A DNA stretch of 64,000 nucleotides from Candidatus Hydrogenedentota bacterium (lineage in GTDB: Bacteria > Hydrogenedentota > Hydrogenedentia > Hydrogenedentales > SLHB01), in NCBI GenBank assembly GCA_013359265.1, contig JABWCD010000011.1, positions 124,001-188,000 on the forward strand, written 5' to 3'. The translations under genes and the position numbers were made by a program. Below are positions 8,532 through 16,358 of the stretch, one piece after another. Within the stretch, counting starts at the first letter, position 1, and the number at the start of each line of letters is the position of its first letter. Under the pieces are notes generated by a model. The model ran no database searches. It saw only the letters and a list, made by a program, of their open reading frames with translations, and was not told the DNA's origin.

Positions 8532-9818
8532 CTAGGCAGAGTTCAAATTTGGAGCGAGGGCCAGCGCCCGTTCGCGCGAATCCTTGGCGCGTCTGGTGTC
8601 ACCAATATGATCGAGCACTTCGGCCAGACGTATATGTATCAGCGGATCTTCCGCGTCGTGCTTCAGCGCGGCGACGAGCATCGCCAGCGCGGCCTTCATA
8701 TCGCCTTTCTCGAACAGCGCATCCGCTTCCTCCCGCATGCGCATGGCATCGATCCGAGCGAGCACTTCCGGGATTGTGGGCGCGAACGAGTATGCCGCCT
8801 CCAATTGCATGTGGGCCGCCTTCGCGTACCCGCGAATATCGGCGATCCGCGCCGCCATCAGCCGCGCGAGAACATGCCGCGGGGCGAAAGCCAGCGCGCG
8901 TTCGATCAAATCGTTTGCTTCATCCATTCGACCCTGTTTGCACGCAATCGCCGCGAGCGCGACGAGTACGTGGGGCGCGTTCGTCGGCGCGAATGGTTCC
9001 AGCACCTTCGCCGCCCTATCAAGTTCGCCGCGATTTAGCAACAGGTTCGCCAGCGTCGTCGCGGCGCCCAAGTGCGATGCGTCCAGCGCAAGCGCTTTCC
9101 GCAGCGCCGGCTCCGCTTCCTCCGGCCGGCCCAGCGCGACAAGCTGTTCACCCAGATCGTGCCATGCTTTCGCATCGGCCGGACGTGTCTCGGTCTTTCG
9201 CCGCGCAATTTTCAAATAGAATTCCGCTTTGGCGTTTCCGCCTCTTCCGAACCCATGGTGATGAATCACGATCTCGTGTTCCGCGCGTACGACTCCACCG
9301 CGCTCGATCACGCTTTCCGTAATGTTTTCGTGTACCGGCTCGCGGTACTCGAACCCGCGACGATTACGGAACAGGCGCAAAAGCGGCACCGCGATATACC
9401 CCGCTTTTCCCCGCGCGTTTGGATCGCCCGCGCCAACGGGCACCCACAACCACGCGCGCACGTCGTCGCTGTAGTTCGCGAGCGTCAACTCGATCGCATC
9501 CGCGCCGTCGCCGTCCGCGTCCACGAGACCGCGAATCGCCTGCGCGCCGGCTTCGTCGAGCGTTTCGTCCGCGTCCATGTGCAGCAGCCAATCGCCCGCC
9601 GCGGAGGCGAGCACGGCGTTTCGCGCGGCGGCAAAGTCGTCGTTCCACGGCACGTCGATCACGCGCGCGCCAAACCCGGCCGCAATCGCTTTCGAATTGT
9701 CCGTCGAACCCGTATCGCCAACGACAATTTCGTCCGCAATCGCGCGGACACTCTCAAGGCATTGCGGAAGCCAGTCCGCCTCGTTCTTGACGATCATGAC
9801 AATGCCTAGCGCGGGCAT
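8532..9818 (-). CDS. Family 2 glycosyltransferase with C-terminal TPR repeats
   Basis: A 428-residue protein. Residues 1-~230 are a GT-A glycosyltransferase: IVMIVKNE at the N-terminus, the nucleotide-binding VGDTGSTDNS, and the DXD-type motif MDADE that holds the metal-nucleotide sugar. From about residue 235 the sequence turns into alanine- and leucine-rich tetratricopeptide repeats (A-x-x-L-G-x-x-E-E-A pattern), likely protein contacts. This domain order is known from bacterial glycan and protein glycosyltransferases. No signal peptide or membrane span is visible. It is transcribed alone; the HigBA pair lies directly upstream on the same strand. Donor and acceptor are unknown. Confidence 0.9.
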   Translation of the reverse strand: MPALGIVMIVKNEADWLPQCLESVRAIADEIVVGDTGSTDNSKAIAAGFGARVIDVPWNDDFAAARNAVLASAAGDWLLHMDADETLDEAGAQAIRGLVDADGDGADAIELTLANYSDDVRAWLWVPVGAGDPNARGKAGYIAVPLLRLFRNRRGFEYREPVHENITESVIERGGVVRAEHEIVIHHHGFGRGGNAKAEFYLKIARRKTETRPADAKAWHDLGEQLVALGRPEEAEPALRKALALDASHLGAATTLANLLLNRGELDRAAKVLEPFAPTNAPHVLVALAAIACKQGRMDEANDLIERALAFAPRHVLARLMAARIADIRGYAKAAHMQLEAAYSFAPTIPEVLARIDAMRMREEADALFEKGDMKAALAMLVAALKHDAEDPLIHIRLAEVLDHIGDTRRAKDSRERALALAPNLNSA

Positions 9819-9839
9819 GACGCCGTCCCGTTGTGACGA

Positions 9840-10169
9840 CTAAAGTGACACGTGCTTCGCGGCGGCGCGGCGCGGGAAAGTTACCGCGACGGTGCGATCG
9901 AGTGCGGCGGCAACGCGGCGTAACATTGTGAGCGAATGCCCTTCGTAGTCGGCGTTTTCGAGGCGTGAGATAACCGAGGTAGTCGTGCCGACGCGGCGGG
10001 CGAGTTCCGCCTGAGTTATGCCCGCTCGATTGCGCAGGTCGTAAAGCCGGCGCGCAATGGCTGCGTTTTGACGTTCCGACTCCAATGCCGCGAGGCGCTG
10101 CGGCTTCCCCGCATAGAACTCCCGGTGGATTATGTCGAGTGCGTCACGCTTCTTTTTTTGAGCGGCCAT
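9840..10169 (-). CDS. higA: XRE-family antitoxin (HigA-like)
   Basis: A 109-residue protein with a Cro/C1-type helix-turn-helix at about residues 44-98: LRNRAGITQAELARRVGTTT then SVISRLENADY. The N-terminal helical part probably contacts the toxin. It starts two bases after the stop codon of the toxin gene, giving the toxin-first order of the HigBA type. By family behaviour the antitoxin neutralises the toxin and represses the shared promoter; a perfect 18-bp palindrome in front of the toxin gene is the likely operator. Confidence 0.88.
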   Translation of the reverse strand: MAAQKKKRDALDIIHREFYAGKPQRLAALESERQNAAIARRLYDLRNRAGITQAELARRVGTTTSVISRLENADYEGHSLTMLRRVAAALDRTVAVTFPRRAAAKHVSL

Positions 10170-10171
10170 TC

Positions 10172-10537
10172 TTAAACCTCCAACGTGTGCCGCGCTGGGC
10201 CTGCTTCATAGCGCCGCTTGCGTTTCGGCGCAATTTCAATATCAGCACTGGGAACTCGTTGTTCCTTCGTGAGTGCATGCGCAAGAACGACGGCGTCCTT
10301 TCCGTGAAAGAAATACATAATCCTGTAGTTGATCGTCTGATAGTGACTGCGCAACTCGTAAATACCGTCGCGAAGGTAGTCCGCCTCCGGCCGGCGCAAC
10401 TCGTGTCCCAGATCGCGAAGGCGTTCGATGCGCACGACGCATTTGTCCCTGGCCTTATCGTTCAATCCGCGCAACCAGTCCAGCACTGGCGCGGTGCCAT
10501 CCGATTCGCGGAAGAATACGACGCGTGTTTTCGGCAC
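10172..10537 (-). CDS. higB: HigB-like/Gp49 toxin, type II RelE/ParE superfamily
   Basis: A 121-residue protein of the phage-derived Gp49/HigB family: VVFFRESDGTAPVLDWL at the N-terminus, the basic KARDKCVVRIERL helix, GIYELRSHYQTINYRIMYFF in the core and HALTKEQRVP near the end. RelE-fold members cleave mRNA at the ribosome; the conserved Arg of YELR and the YRIMYFF strand suit that fold. It starts with GTG at 10537 and is followed two bases after its stop by the antitoxin gene. No other mobile gene is adjacent. Confidence 0.87.
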   Translation of the reverse strand: MPKTRVVFFRESDGTAPVLDWLRGLNDKARDKCVVRIERLRDLGHELRRPEADYLRDGIYELRSHYQTINYRIMYFFHGKDAVVLAHALTKEQRVPSADIEIAPKRKRRYEAGPARHTLEV

Positions 10538-10550
10538 GACACCTCAATGA

Positions 10551-10568
10551 TTTCGCAAATTTGCGAAA
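10551..10568. promoter_or_regulatory. 18-bp perfect palindrome, HigA operator candidate
   Basis: TTTCGCAAA (10551-10559) is followed directly by its exact complement TTTGCGAAA (10560-10568). It lies 14 bp before the toxin start codon. Position and symmetry fit autoregulation by the XRE antitoxin dimer. Confidence 0.7.
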
Positions 10569-10594
10569 ATATCAACTTCGGTATACGGGGCGGA

Positions 10595-11437
10595 TTATGG
10601 CGCCGGGGGCGGCGCTGTCGGTGCGGGCGGCGCGTACACCTTCAAATCGTTCTGGACCTGCGTCACCCCGCTGATGCTCGCCGCAAGTTTCTCCGCGGCC
10701 TCGCGCTGCGCTTCGGTGTCGACCGTGCCGGTGAGGATGCACAGCCCATCGACAACCTTTACGTTCAGGTTCCGTGTGGTCACGTACCGGTTCACCAGCA
10801 GATTGCTCTTCACGCGCGCCGCGACCACGTCGTCGGACACCGCCCGCGTCACGGTCGAGATGGGATCAACGGACTGCGCCGCGTGCACGGTGATGTTGTT
10901 CGTTACTGCGTTCACGCCGCGCGTGTCCATCACAATCTTTTCGATGCTTTGCTTCGCGAACTCGTTGCCGACCACGCCGAAGATTGTCACACTGCCGCCG
11001 TCGCATTCGACGCCGATGTTCAATCCCTTGAGTTCTCGGTTCCAGAGCAGGTTCGATCGGATCGCCGCCTTGAGCGACGCGTCGTCAATGCGCTGCCGCC
11101 ACGTCTTTGGGGGCCGCTGGGAGACGACCGTGCCCACGACCGTCAGTTCGTTCTTCACGTCGGTCACGCCGTCAACGGTCTTCGCGAGGTCCGTGGCGAG
11201 CTGCTTCTGCACGTCGTCCGACACCGTGCCGGTCAGCGTGACAACGCCATTGTTCGTTGTCGTATTGATATTGAACGGACTGAGGTGCTCGTTCACCGCG
11301 AACAGCGTTTCGATGCGCGCGGTAATCGCCGTGTCGGTAACTGCTTCCTTTGTGCCTTCAAGCGCGCCTTGAGCGTTGGCGGCAAGGGCCGCGCCGACAA
11401 TACCGAATAGTATCGCGGCTTTGGACAACCACTGCAT
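10595..11437 (-). CDS. Exported protein with three BON domains
   Basis: A 280-residue protein with signal peptide (MQWLSKAAILFGIVGAALAANA) and three tandem BON modules at about 35-105, 125-190 and 200-270. Each shows the pattern LNVxVxxGxVxLxGxVxxxxxxxxAxxxAxxVxGVxxVxNxL. BON domains occur in periplasmic proteins such as OsmY and are thought to bind phospholipid or stabilise the envelope. The middle copy is the most divergent. The tail is Pro/Ala-rich. The ATG overlaps the TAA of mdh by one base (TAATG), so both are in one operon and probably translationally coupled. Confidence 0.88.
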   Translation of the reverse strand: MQWLSKAAILFGIVGAALAANAQGALEGTKEAVTDTAITARIETLFAVNEHLSPFNINTTTNNGVVTLTGTVSDDVQKQLATDLAKTVDGVTDVKNELTVVGTVVSQRPPKTWRQRIDDASLKAAIRSNLLWNRELKGLNIGVECDGGSVTIFGVVGNEFAKQSIEKIVMDTRGVNAVTNNITVHAAQSVDPISTVTRAVSDDVVAARVKSNLLVNRYVTTRNLNVKVVDGLCILTGTVDTEAQREAAEKLAASISGVTQVQNDLKVYAPPAPTAPPPAP

Positions 11438-12387
11438 TACAGGATTCCCAGTTGCTTCAACCCATCGATTCCGCTGCGCACTTCATCCGACGATTTGTGC
11501 AGCGCGGCCTTCTGATCGGCGGTCAGTTCGAGCTCGATAATATCCATCACGCCCGCGTGGCCGATCTTGCACGGCACGCCCGCGTATACATCCTTCAATC
11601 CGTACAGTCCATCGAGATACGCGGCGCACGGCAAGATTTGCTGTTCGTCGCGCAGGATCGCTTCCGCCATGCGCGCGGCGCTCGCGCCCGGCGCGTAATA
11701 GGCGCTGCCTGTCTTCAGCAGCGCGACGATCTCGCCGCCACCCTTGCGCGTGCGTTCGACAATTGCGTCCACCCGCTCCCTCGGCATCAGCTTCGTGATC
11801 GGAATACCCGACACGGTCGTGTACTCCGGCAGCGGCACCATGTCGTCGCCGTGCGAACCGAGCACCATCGTGTCCACGTTCTTCATGCTGCACCCGAGTT
11901 CCATCGCCACGAACGCGCGCATGCGCGAGCTGTCGAGGATTCCCGCCATGCCGATGACGCGGCTCGCCGGAAAGCCGAGCTTCTTGTACGCGACGTAGGC
12001 CATCACATCAAGCGGGTTTGTCACGATGATCACCACCGAATTCGGCGCGTGCTTCTTGATGTTCTCGCACACGTCGGTGATGATCCGGCCGTTCTTCTCG
12101 AGCAGGTCGAGCCGCGTCATGCCCGGCTTGCGCGGCAGCCCCGCCGTCACCACGCAGACGTCCGCGCCCGCGATGTCCTTGTAATCGTTTGTGCCCGTGG
12201 CCACGCAGCTATAGCCGCGCACCGGCCCGGCTTCCGTCAAATCGAGCGCCTTGCCCTGCGGCACGCCCTCGACCACGTCGGTCAGGACAACGTCCCCCAA
12301 TTCCATATCCAGACAATACTGCGCGCACGCCGCGCCCACGTTGCCCGCGCCAATGCACGCAATCTTGAACCGCTTACCCGATGCCAT
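11437..12387 (-). CDS. mdh: Malate dehydrogenase
   Basis: A 316-residue NAD-dependent malate dehydrogenase of the lactate-dehydrogenase-like (MDH type 3) group, converting malate and oxaloacetate in the TCA cycle. GAGNVGA at residues 13-19 is the NAD loop. GLPRKPGMTR carries the mobile-loop substrate arginines and NPLD the next conserved block. GSHGDDMVP contains the catalytic His, and the length is normal. LPRKPGM, with a substrate-specific Arg rather than Gln, supports malate rather than lactate. The stop overlaps the start of the BON-domain gene, an unusual partner for mdh. Confidence 0.95.
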   Translation of the reverse strand: MASGKRFKIACIGAGNVGAACAQYCLDMELGDVVLTDVVEGVPQGKALDLTEAGPVRGYSCVATGTNDYKDIAGADVCVVTAGLPRKPGMTRLDLLEKNGRIITDVCENIKKHAPNSVVIIVTNPLDVMAYVAYKKLGFPASRVIGMAGILDSSRMRAFVAMELGCSMKNVDTMVLGSHGDDMVPLPEYTTVSGIPITKLMPRERVDAIVERTRKGGGEIVALLKTGSAYYAPGASAARMAEAILRDEQQILPCAAYLDGLYGLKDVYAGVPCKIGHAGVMDIIELELTADQKAALHKSSDEVRSGIDGLKQLGIL

Positions 12388-12738
12388 GACTCAAAAACCC
12401 TCCGCCCAAGTTAATCCCCAGAAGTGTCAAAGTATATCCCTCTTTTCCGCGTTCAATCCAAAATCCAAAATCCAAAATCCAAAATAGGCATAAATCGTTC
12501 AATCTAACCACGTTAAGGAGCCAATTGCTTTCCGGTTCCAAACCTGCTAGACTCCTCCCCAGTGTAGGCCTGCCGAATCGGTCGCAGGTAAATTAACACA
12601 GTCTTTTCTCCTACATAGCGCAATTCCAGAGTCTGGGTTTCCCGCCTGAGCGTTATCCCCCGATTTAATCGTGCTGAAAAGGCCTCACGGGTCACGTGTG
12701 CCTAATCGATGCACCGCAGTACCCATAGGGAGTATTTT
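12388..12738. other. Divergent intergenic region, mdh / DEAD-box helicase
   Basis: About 350 bp between divergent genes. It holds a short tandem repeat (12457-12485) and probably the long 5' leader of the helicase gene, as is common for cold-inducible RNA helicases. A 60-codon minus-strand frame (12513-12695) shows no ribosome site or recognisable family and is not called. Confidence 0.5.
12457..12485. repeat. Tandem 7-bp repeat, four units
   Basis: TCCAAAA is repeated four times without a mismatch, followed by T. It lies between the promoters of mdh and the helicase. Perfect short tandems can change copy number by slippage; no effect is shown by sequence alone. Confidence 0.85.
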
Positions 12739-14454
12739 GTGTCTTTTGACAACCTGAACATCGATCCGCGTTGCCTCCGTGTGTTGAAGGCGAACCGGAT
12801 CGCCACCCCAACCCCCGTCCAGGCGCAGGCCATTCCTGTCGCGCTCGAGGGCTGCGACGTGATCGCCATCGCCCAGACCGGCACCGGCAAGACGCTTGCC
12901 TTCGGCCTGCCGTCGCTCACGCGCCTCGCGCGCGAAAACGTCCGCGGCACGCGCATGCTTGTCCTCGCGCCCACGCGCGAACTCGCGCAGCAGGTGCACG
13001 ATGTGCTGGATCCCCATGCGCGCGCGCTGGGCCTTCGCGCCGCGTGCGTATACGGCGGCGTCGGCATGGAGCGCCAGGCGCAGGCCCTGCGCAACGGGAC
13101 GCCGATCATCGTGGCGACGCCGGGCCGCCTGATCGATCACATGCAGCGCGGCAACGTGAACTTCAAGCACCTGTCGATCCTCGTGCTCGACGAAGCCGAC
13201 CGCATGCTCGACATGGGCTTCATGCCCAGCATCGAGCGCATTCTCCGGGAAGTGCCGAAGGAACGCCAGACAATGATGTTCTCCGCGACCTTCCCGAAGG
13301 AAATCGCCGAACTGACGAAGAGCATGCAGCGCGACGCCATCCGCATTCAGGTCGGCGCGCCCGCGCAGCCCGCGAAGGACGTGAAGCAGGGCGTATACGC
13401 TGTGCACGGCGACAAGAAACTCGGTTTGCTCGCCGATATCCTGCGCAAGGATGAGGTGACATCCGCGCTCGTGTTCCTCCGCACCAAGCACCGCACCGAC
13501 AAGATCGCGAAAGCGTTGCACAAGGAAGGCTTCAAAGCGCAGGCGATTCACGGCGGGCGCTCGCAGCGCCAGCGCCAGCAGGCCATCGACGGCTTCCGCG
13601 CCGGACACTACAACGTCCTCGTCGCGACGGACGTCGCCGCGCGCGGACTCGACGTGCAGGGCATCAGCCACGTCGTGAACTTCGACGTGCCGAACTGCTC
13701 GGACGATTACGTCCACCGCATCGGCCGCACCGGCCGCGCCAACGCCAGCGGCGTCGCGTACACGCTCGTGTGCCCCGAAGAAGGACGCACCCTGCGCGAG
13801 ATCGAACGCGACCTCGGCAACGTAATCCCCCGCGAAGACTGGGACGGCGCCATCCACATCGATACCAACGGTCCCGCGCAGCAGGAACGTTGGGGCAACC
13901 GCAAACGCGATGTAACCTCGCGCCACGGCGACCGCAATGGACGCGGCAGATCCAGCCGCGGCGGCGATCGCGATCGCGCGCGCGCCCCGCGTAGTTACGA
14001 GGCGCGCGAAAACTCGGACAATCGCCAGCGCTCGGCCTCGCGCGAGGGCGCAGACAGCGAACGGCGTAACGATGCGCGTCACGGTGCAGCGCGAAACCAC
14101 GAGCCGCGCGAGCGTGCGCACGGCGATGCGCGCCGCGCGCCGCGCGACAACGGCCATCGCGACGGCAACGGCGCCAACAACCGTGACGATGAACGCATGA
14201 ACAGCCGGAACGGCCGTTCAAGCGACACGTACTCGCGCGCGGAACGCGCCGGCTCGACGCAGTTCGACCGCGTATTCCGGAAGAATCGCGCCGGCGACTT
14301 CCTCGGCACGCACGAAGCGAAAGCCGAACGCACGGAAGGCAAACACGAACGCAGCGAACGTCCCGCGCGTCGCAGCGGCAACGATGCGCGAAACAACGGA
14401 GAGCGCCACGGTGCGCGCAAAAGCGCGCATCAAGGCCGCTCCGGCCGCCGCTAA
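12739..14454 (+). CDS. DEAD-box ATP-dependent RNA helicase, RhlE-like, with basic disordered tail
   Basis: The start is set at GTG 12739, behind GGGAG at six bases; upstream in-frame codons add only ten residues. The first ~370 residues hold all helicase motifs: the Q motif (PTPVQAQAIP), AQTGTGKT, PTRELAQQ, TPGRLIDH, DEAD, SAT, then ARGLDVQG and HRIGRTGR. The remaining ~190 residues are a low-complexity Arg/Asn/Gly/Asp-rich tail, probably an RNA-binding disordered region. The expected role is RNA remodelling in ribosome assembly, cold adaptation or the degradosome. The gene is monocistronic and convergent with the ATPase/DUF4276 pair, whose end lies 72 bp downstream. Confidence 0.93.
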   Translation: MSFDNLNIDPRCLRVLKANRIATPTPVQAQAIPVALEGCDVIAIAQTGTGKTLAFGLPSLTRLARENVRGTRMLVLAPTRELAQQVHDVLDPHARALGLRAACVYGGVGMERQAQALRNGTPIIVATPGRLIDHMQRGNVNFKHLSILVLDEADRMLDMGFMPSIERILREVPKERQTMMFSATFPKEIAELTKSMQRDAIRIQVGAPAQPAKDVKQGVYAVHGDKKLGLLADILRKDEVTSALVFLRTKHRTDKIAKALHKEGFKAQAIHGGRSQRQRQQAIDGFRAGHYNVLVATDVAARGLDVQGISHVVNFDVPNCSDDYVHRIGRTGRANASGVAYTLVCPEEGRTLREIERDLGNVIPREDWDGAIHIDTNGPAQQERWGNRKRDVTSRHGDRNGRGRSSRGGDRDRARAPRSYEARENSDNRQRSASREGADSERRNDARHGAARNHEPRERAHGDARRAPRDNGHRDGNGANNRDDERMNSRNGRSSDTYSRAERAGSTQFDRVFRKNRAGDFLGTHEAKAERTEGKHERSERPARRSGNDARNNGERHGARKSAHQGRSGRR

Positions 14455-14526
14455 CGGGAGATAAAACTATCTAAAGCAGTAAGGTAAGTCGTGCCGTGGC
14501 TTGCTGGAAATTGAAGAGGGTACCTT

Positions 14527-15201
14527 TCATGAATTCGCAAAATCTTCCAGATTTGTCAACCACTCGGCAAAATGTGGGCACTGTTCACGTATAACTTCTA
14601 AACCGATCTTTGCGACGGTTAGGGGCCCGTGGATGACTTTTCTGTATGCCGGAAACAAATCCTTTATCCGTTTTGATGGTGCGGCATTGGGGTTTTCATT
14701 GATCTCTTCGGGTGAGGCGACGCTATTACAAATCTTCGCGAATCTTTGTTGTCTAGACTGCTCAGTCAAAATACGTGGGAGTTCGGACGCTGAACAGTAT
14801 AACCACGCTTCAAATTCGTGAAGCGCCAAAAATGGTAAAAAATTGGAGGGCGCGCCAAAATGATGATGGATAGCTCGCTCGACATGTTTGACGCGTCGAA
14901 GTGGGGTTGGTTCTTGAGAGCGATCCCTCATTCCTGGAAAGTCATTGGGCAGCCCATAGTAATCCAATAGAGTCGTTACGAGGGCGTCGCCGGCACTATT
15001 CAACAGCCGATTCGCATCTTTCTCGAATTTGCCGAAGGTTGTTATTCCTCCTTTGAAATTCGGCCCGCTCTTCACTCGTTTGGTCACCAACAGCGTCACA
15101 TGGAAATACAAATCAAGATCAAAGAATGCTGGACTCAAAATGTCCTTGACAAAACGCTCTTCCGTCTGCCCCTCGACGAGAATCAATACCCGCTTACTCA
15201 C
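14527..15201 (-). CDS. DUF4276 protein, Toprim-like effector of a defence pair
   Basis: About 224 residues starting at GTG 15201, which overlaps the TGA of the upstream ATPase gene (GTGA), a sign of coupling; the longer open frame adds ten residues. RVLILVEGQTEERFV near the N-terminus carries the Toprim-type Glu, followed by LLDYYGLPNDFPG and HEFEAWLY, the hallmarks of DUF4276. Related Toprim-fold partners (DUF4435 of PARIS, RloB, OLD nucleases) act with ABC-type ATPases in phage defence, often as nucleases. Base composition is visibly lower in GC than the neighbours, suggesting transfer. The nuclease role is inference. Confidence 0.8.
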   Translation of the reverse strand: MSKRVLILVEGQTEERFVKDILSPAFFDLDLYFHVTLLVTKRVKSGPNFKGGITTFGKFEKDANRLLNSAGDALVTTLLDYYGLPNDFPGMRDRSQEPTPLRRVKHVERAIHHHFGAPSNFLPFLALHEFEAWLYCSASELPRILTEQSRQQRFAKICNSVASPEEINENPNAAPSKRIKDLFPAYRKVIHGPLTVAKIGLEVIREQCPHFAEWLTNLEDFANS

Positions 15202-16292
15202 GGCCTTGCACCCAGAATATTTTTCTCCCACAGTTCTCCGAGGGCATAGTCATCCAGCCAGTTAGACATATCGGCCCGGCTGAGATGGCGGAAGACACTT
15301 TGACCATCATTGCGATCTACCGTCCACACGTCCTCTGGTTCCAGTTGGTTTACTAACGTTACTGATTGTGTTGCAACCATTACTTGCGTGCGTGTTGAGG
15401 CAGACGCAAGAAGGTGAGCCAAAAGTGTTATTGCTGCAGGGTGAAGTCCCAATTCCGGCTCATCGAGCAAGACCAAAGTTGGCAATTGTGGCTGCAAAAG
15501 CAACGTTGCTAAGCAAATGAAGCGCAGCGTGCCATCAGAGAGCGACGAAGTATTGAAGTACGAATCACTGCCTACGTGCTTCCACTCAAGCTGAATTCTT
15601 CTCTCATTTAACCGTGATGGGGCAAGGCGGAATGAATCGAAAAATGGCGCGATCTGACGAGTAGTGTCCTGGATGTTCTCAAAATAGTCTTGTTTCTTCT
15701 CCTGCAGCCAATATAAGAAGGCAGCAAGATTCTCTGCCTGTGGTCTCAAGTACCGATTGTCGTTGACGTCACAGGTTAATTTCACAGCCGCCGAGTCGCT
15801 TGTATCGTGAAAATGGTATACACGATAGCTGTCAAGGTCTGCTACAACCTGGCGCGCACATATGTGTTTAATCGTTTTGAGTCGAGACTCTTTCTCTGAC
15901 AAGGCGACTGTTTTGTCGTACGGCTTAGAAGGGTAATTCTTTTTGTCGTGGTAATAAACAATCTCTTGCGCCACGATGAATGAATCTTGGTCAGTCGCGC
16001 GAAGTTGAACGTCGTATGCATTGGAAGTGTGCCCTTCGCCAAACTCCAAAAAAAACTCCATGAAAGAAGACTTCTTTCGGCCGAGGTAAAGCAGAGTTTC
16101 GGCACCGCCTTTTTGCTGGGTGTAGCCTGATAGATTTTGGGTAGTGATTTCGCGCAAAAACCGGAAAACTTCGATCAGATTCGACTTACCCGCTCCGTTT
16201 CCGCCGATAAATACGTTCAGAGATCCGAGCGCCAGCTCTTGGCTTCGGATTGACTTAAAGTTCTTGATTCGTACCTTTTGGAGTGTGCGCAT
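15198..16292 (-). CDS. AAA/ABC-type ATPase of a Toprim-linked defence pair
   Basis: About 364 residues from the ATG at 16292 (the frame is open 15 codons further up without a better start). KNFKSI precedes Walker A GGNGAGKSN at about 30-38. The ABC-like signature is SLSDGTLRF, Walker B is LVLLDEPELGLHP and the switch is ATQS. This is the AAA_21/RecF-like architecture of OLD, PtuA and AriA ATPases, in which the ATPase senses or restrains the effector. It overlaps the DUF4276 gene by four bases and precedes it, giving a two-gene operon. Lower GC and less biased codons set the pair apart from the surrounding chromosome. Confidence 0.85.
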   Translation of the reverse strand: MRTLQKVRIKNFKSIRSQELALGSLNVFIGGNGAGKSNLIEVFRFLREITTQNLSGYTQQKGGAETLLYLGRKKSSFMEFFLEFGEGHTSNAYDVQLRATDQDSFIVAQEIVYYHDKKNYPSKPYDKTVALSEKESRLKTIKHICARQVVADLDSYRVYHFHDTSDSAAVKLTCDVNDNRYLRPQAENLAAFLYWLQEKKQDYFENIQDTTRQIAPFFDSFRLAPSRLNERRIQLEWKHVGSDSYFNTSSLSDGTLRFICLATLLLQPQLPTLVLLDEPELGLHPAAITLLAHLLASASTRTQVMVATQSVTLVNQLEPEDVWTVDRNDGQSVFRHLSRADMSNWLDDYALGELWEKNILGARP

Positions 16293-16358
16293 GGGATGAC
16301 CGAGCAAATTATTGCCGATTTGGCATGGTGCGAACAATTCAGTTTCTGGAGAGAACCT

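Noticed and set aside
12457-12485. CRISPR-like array
   Set aside because: Only a 7-bp perfect tandem with no spacers; no CRISPR repeats were seen in the window.
12513-12695. 60-codon minus-strand frame before the helicase gene
   Set aside because: No ribosome site, no homology recognised, and it covers the likely helicase leader.
12685-14157. 490-codon minus-strand frame opposite the DEAD-box helicase
   Set aside because: The plus strand has every helicase motif; the opposite frame is an Ala/Arg/Val-rich shadow.
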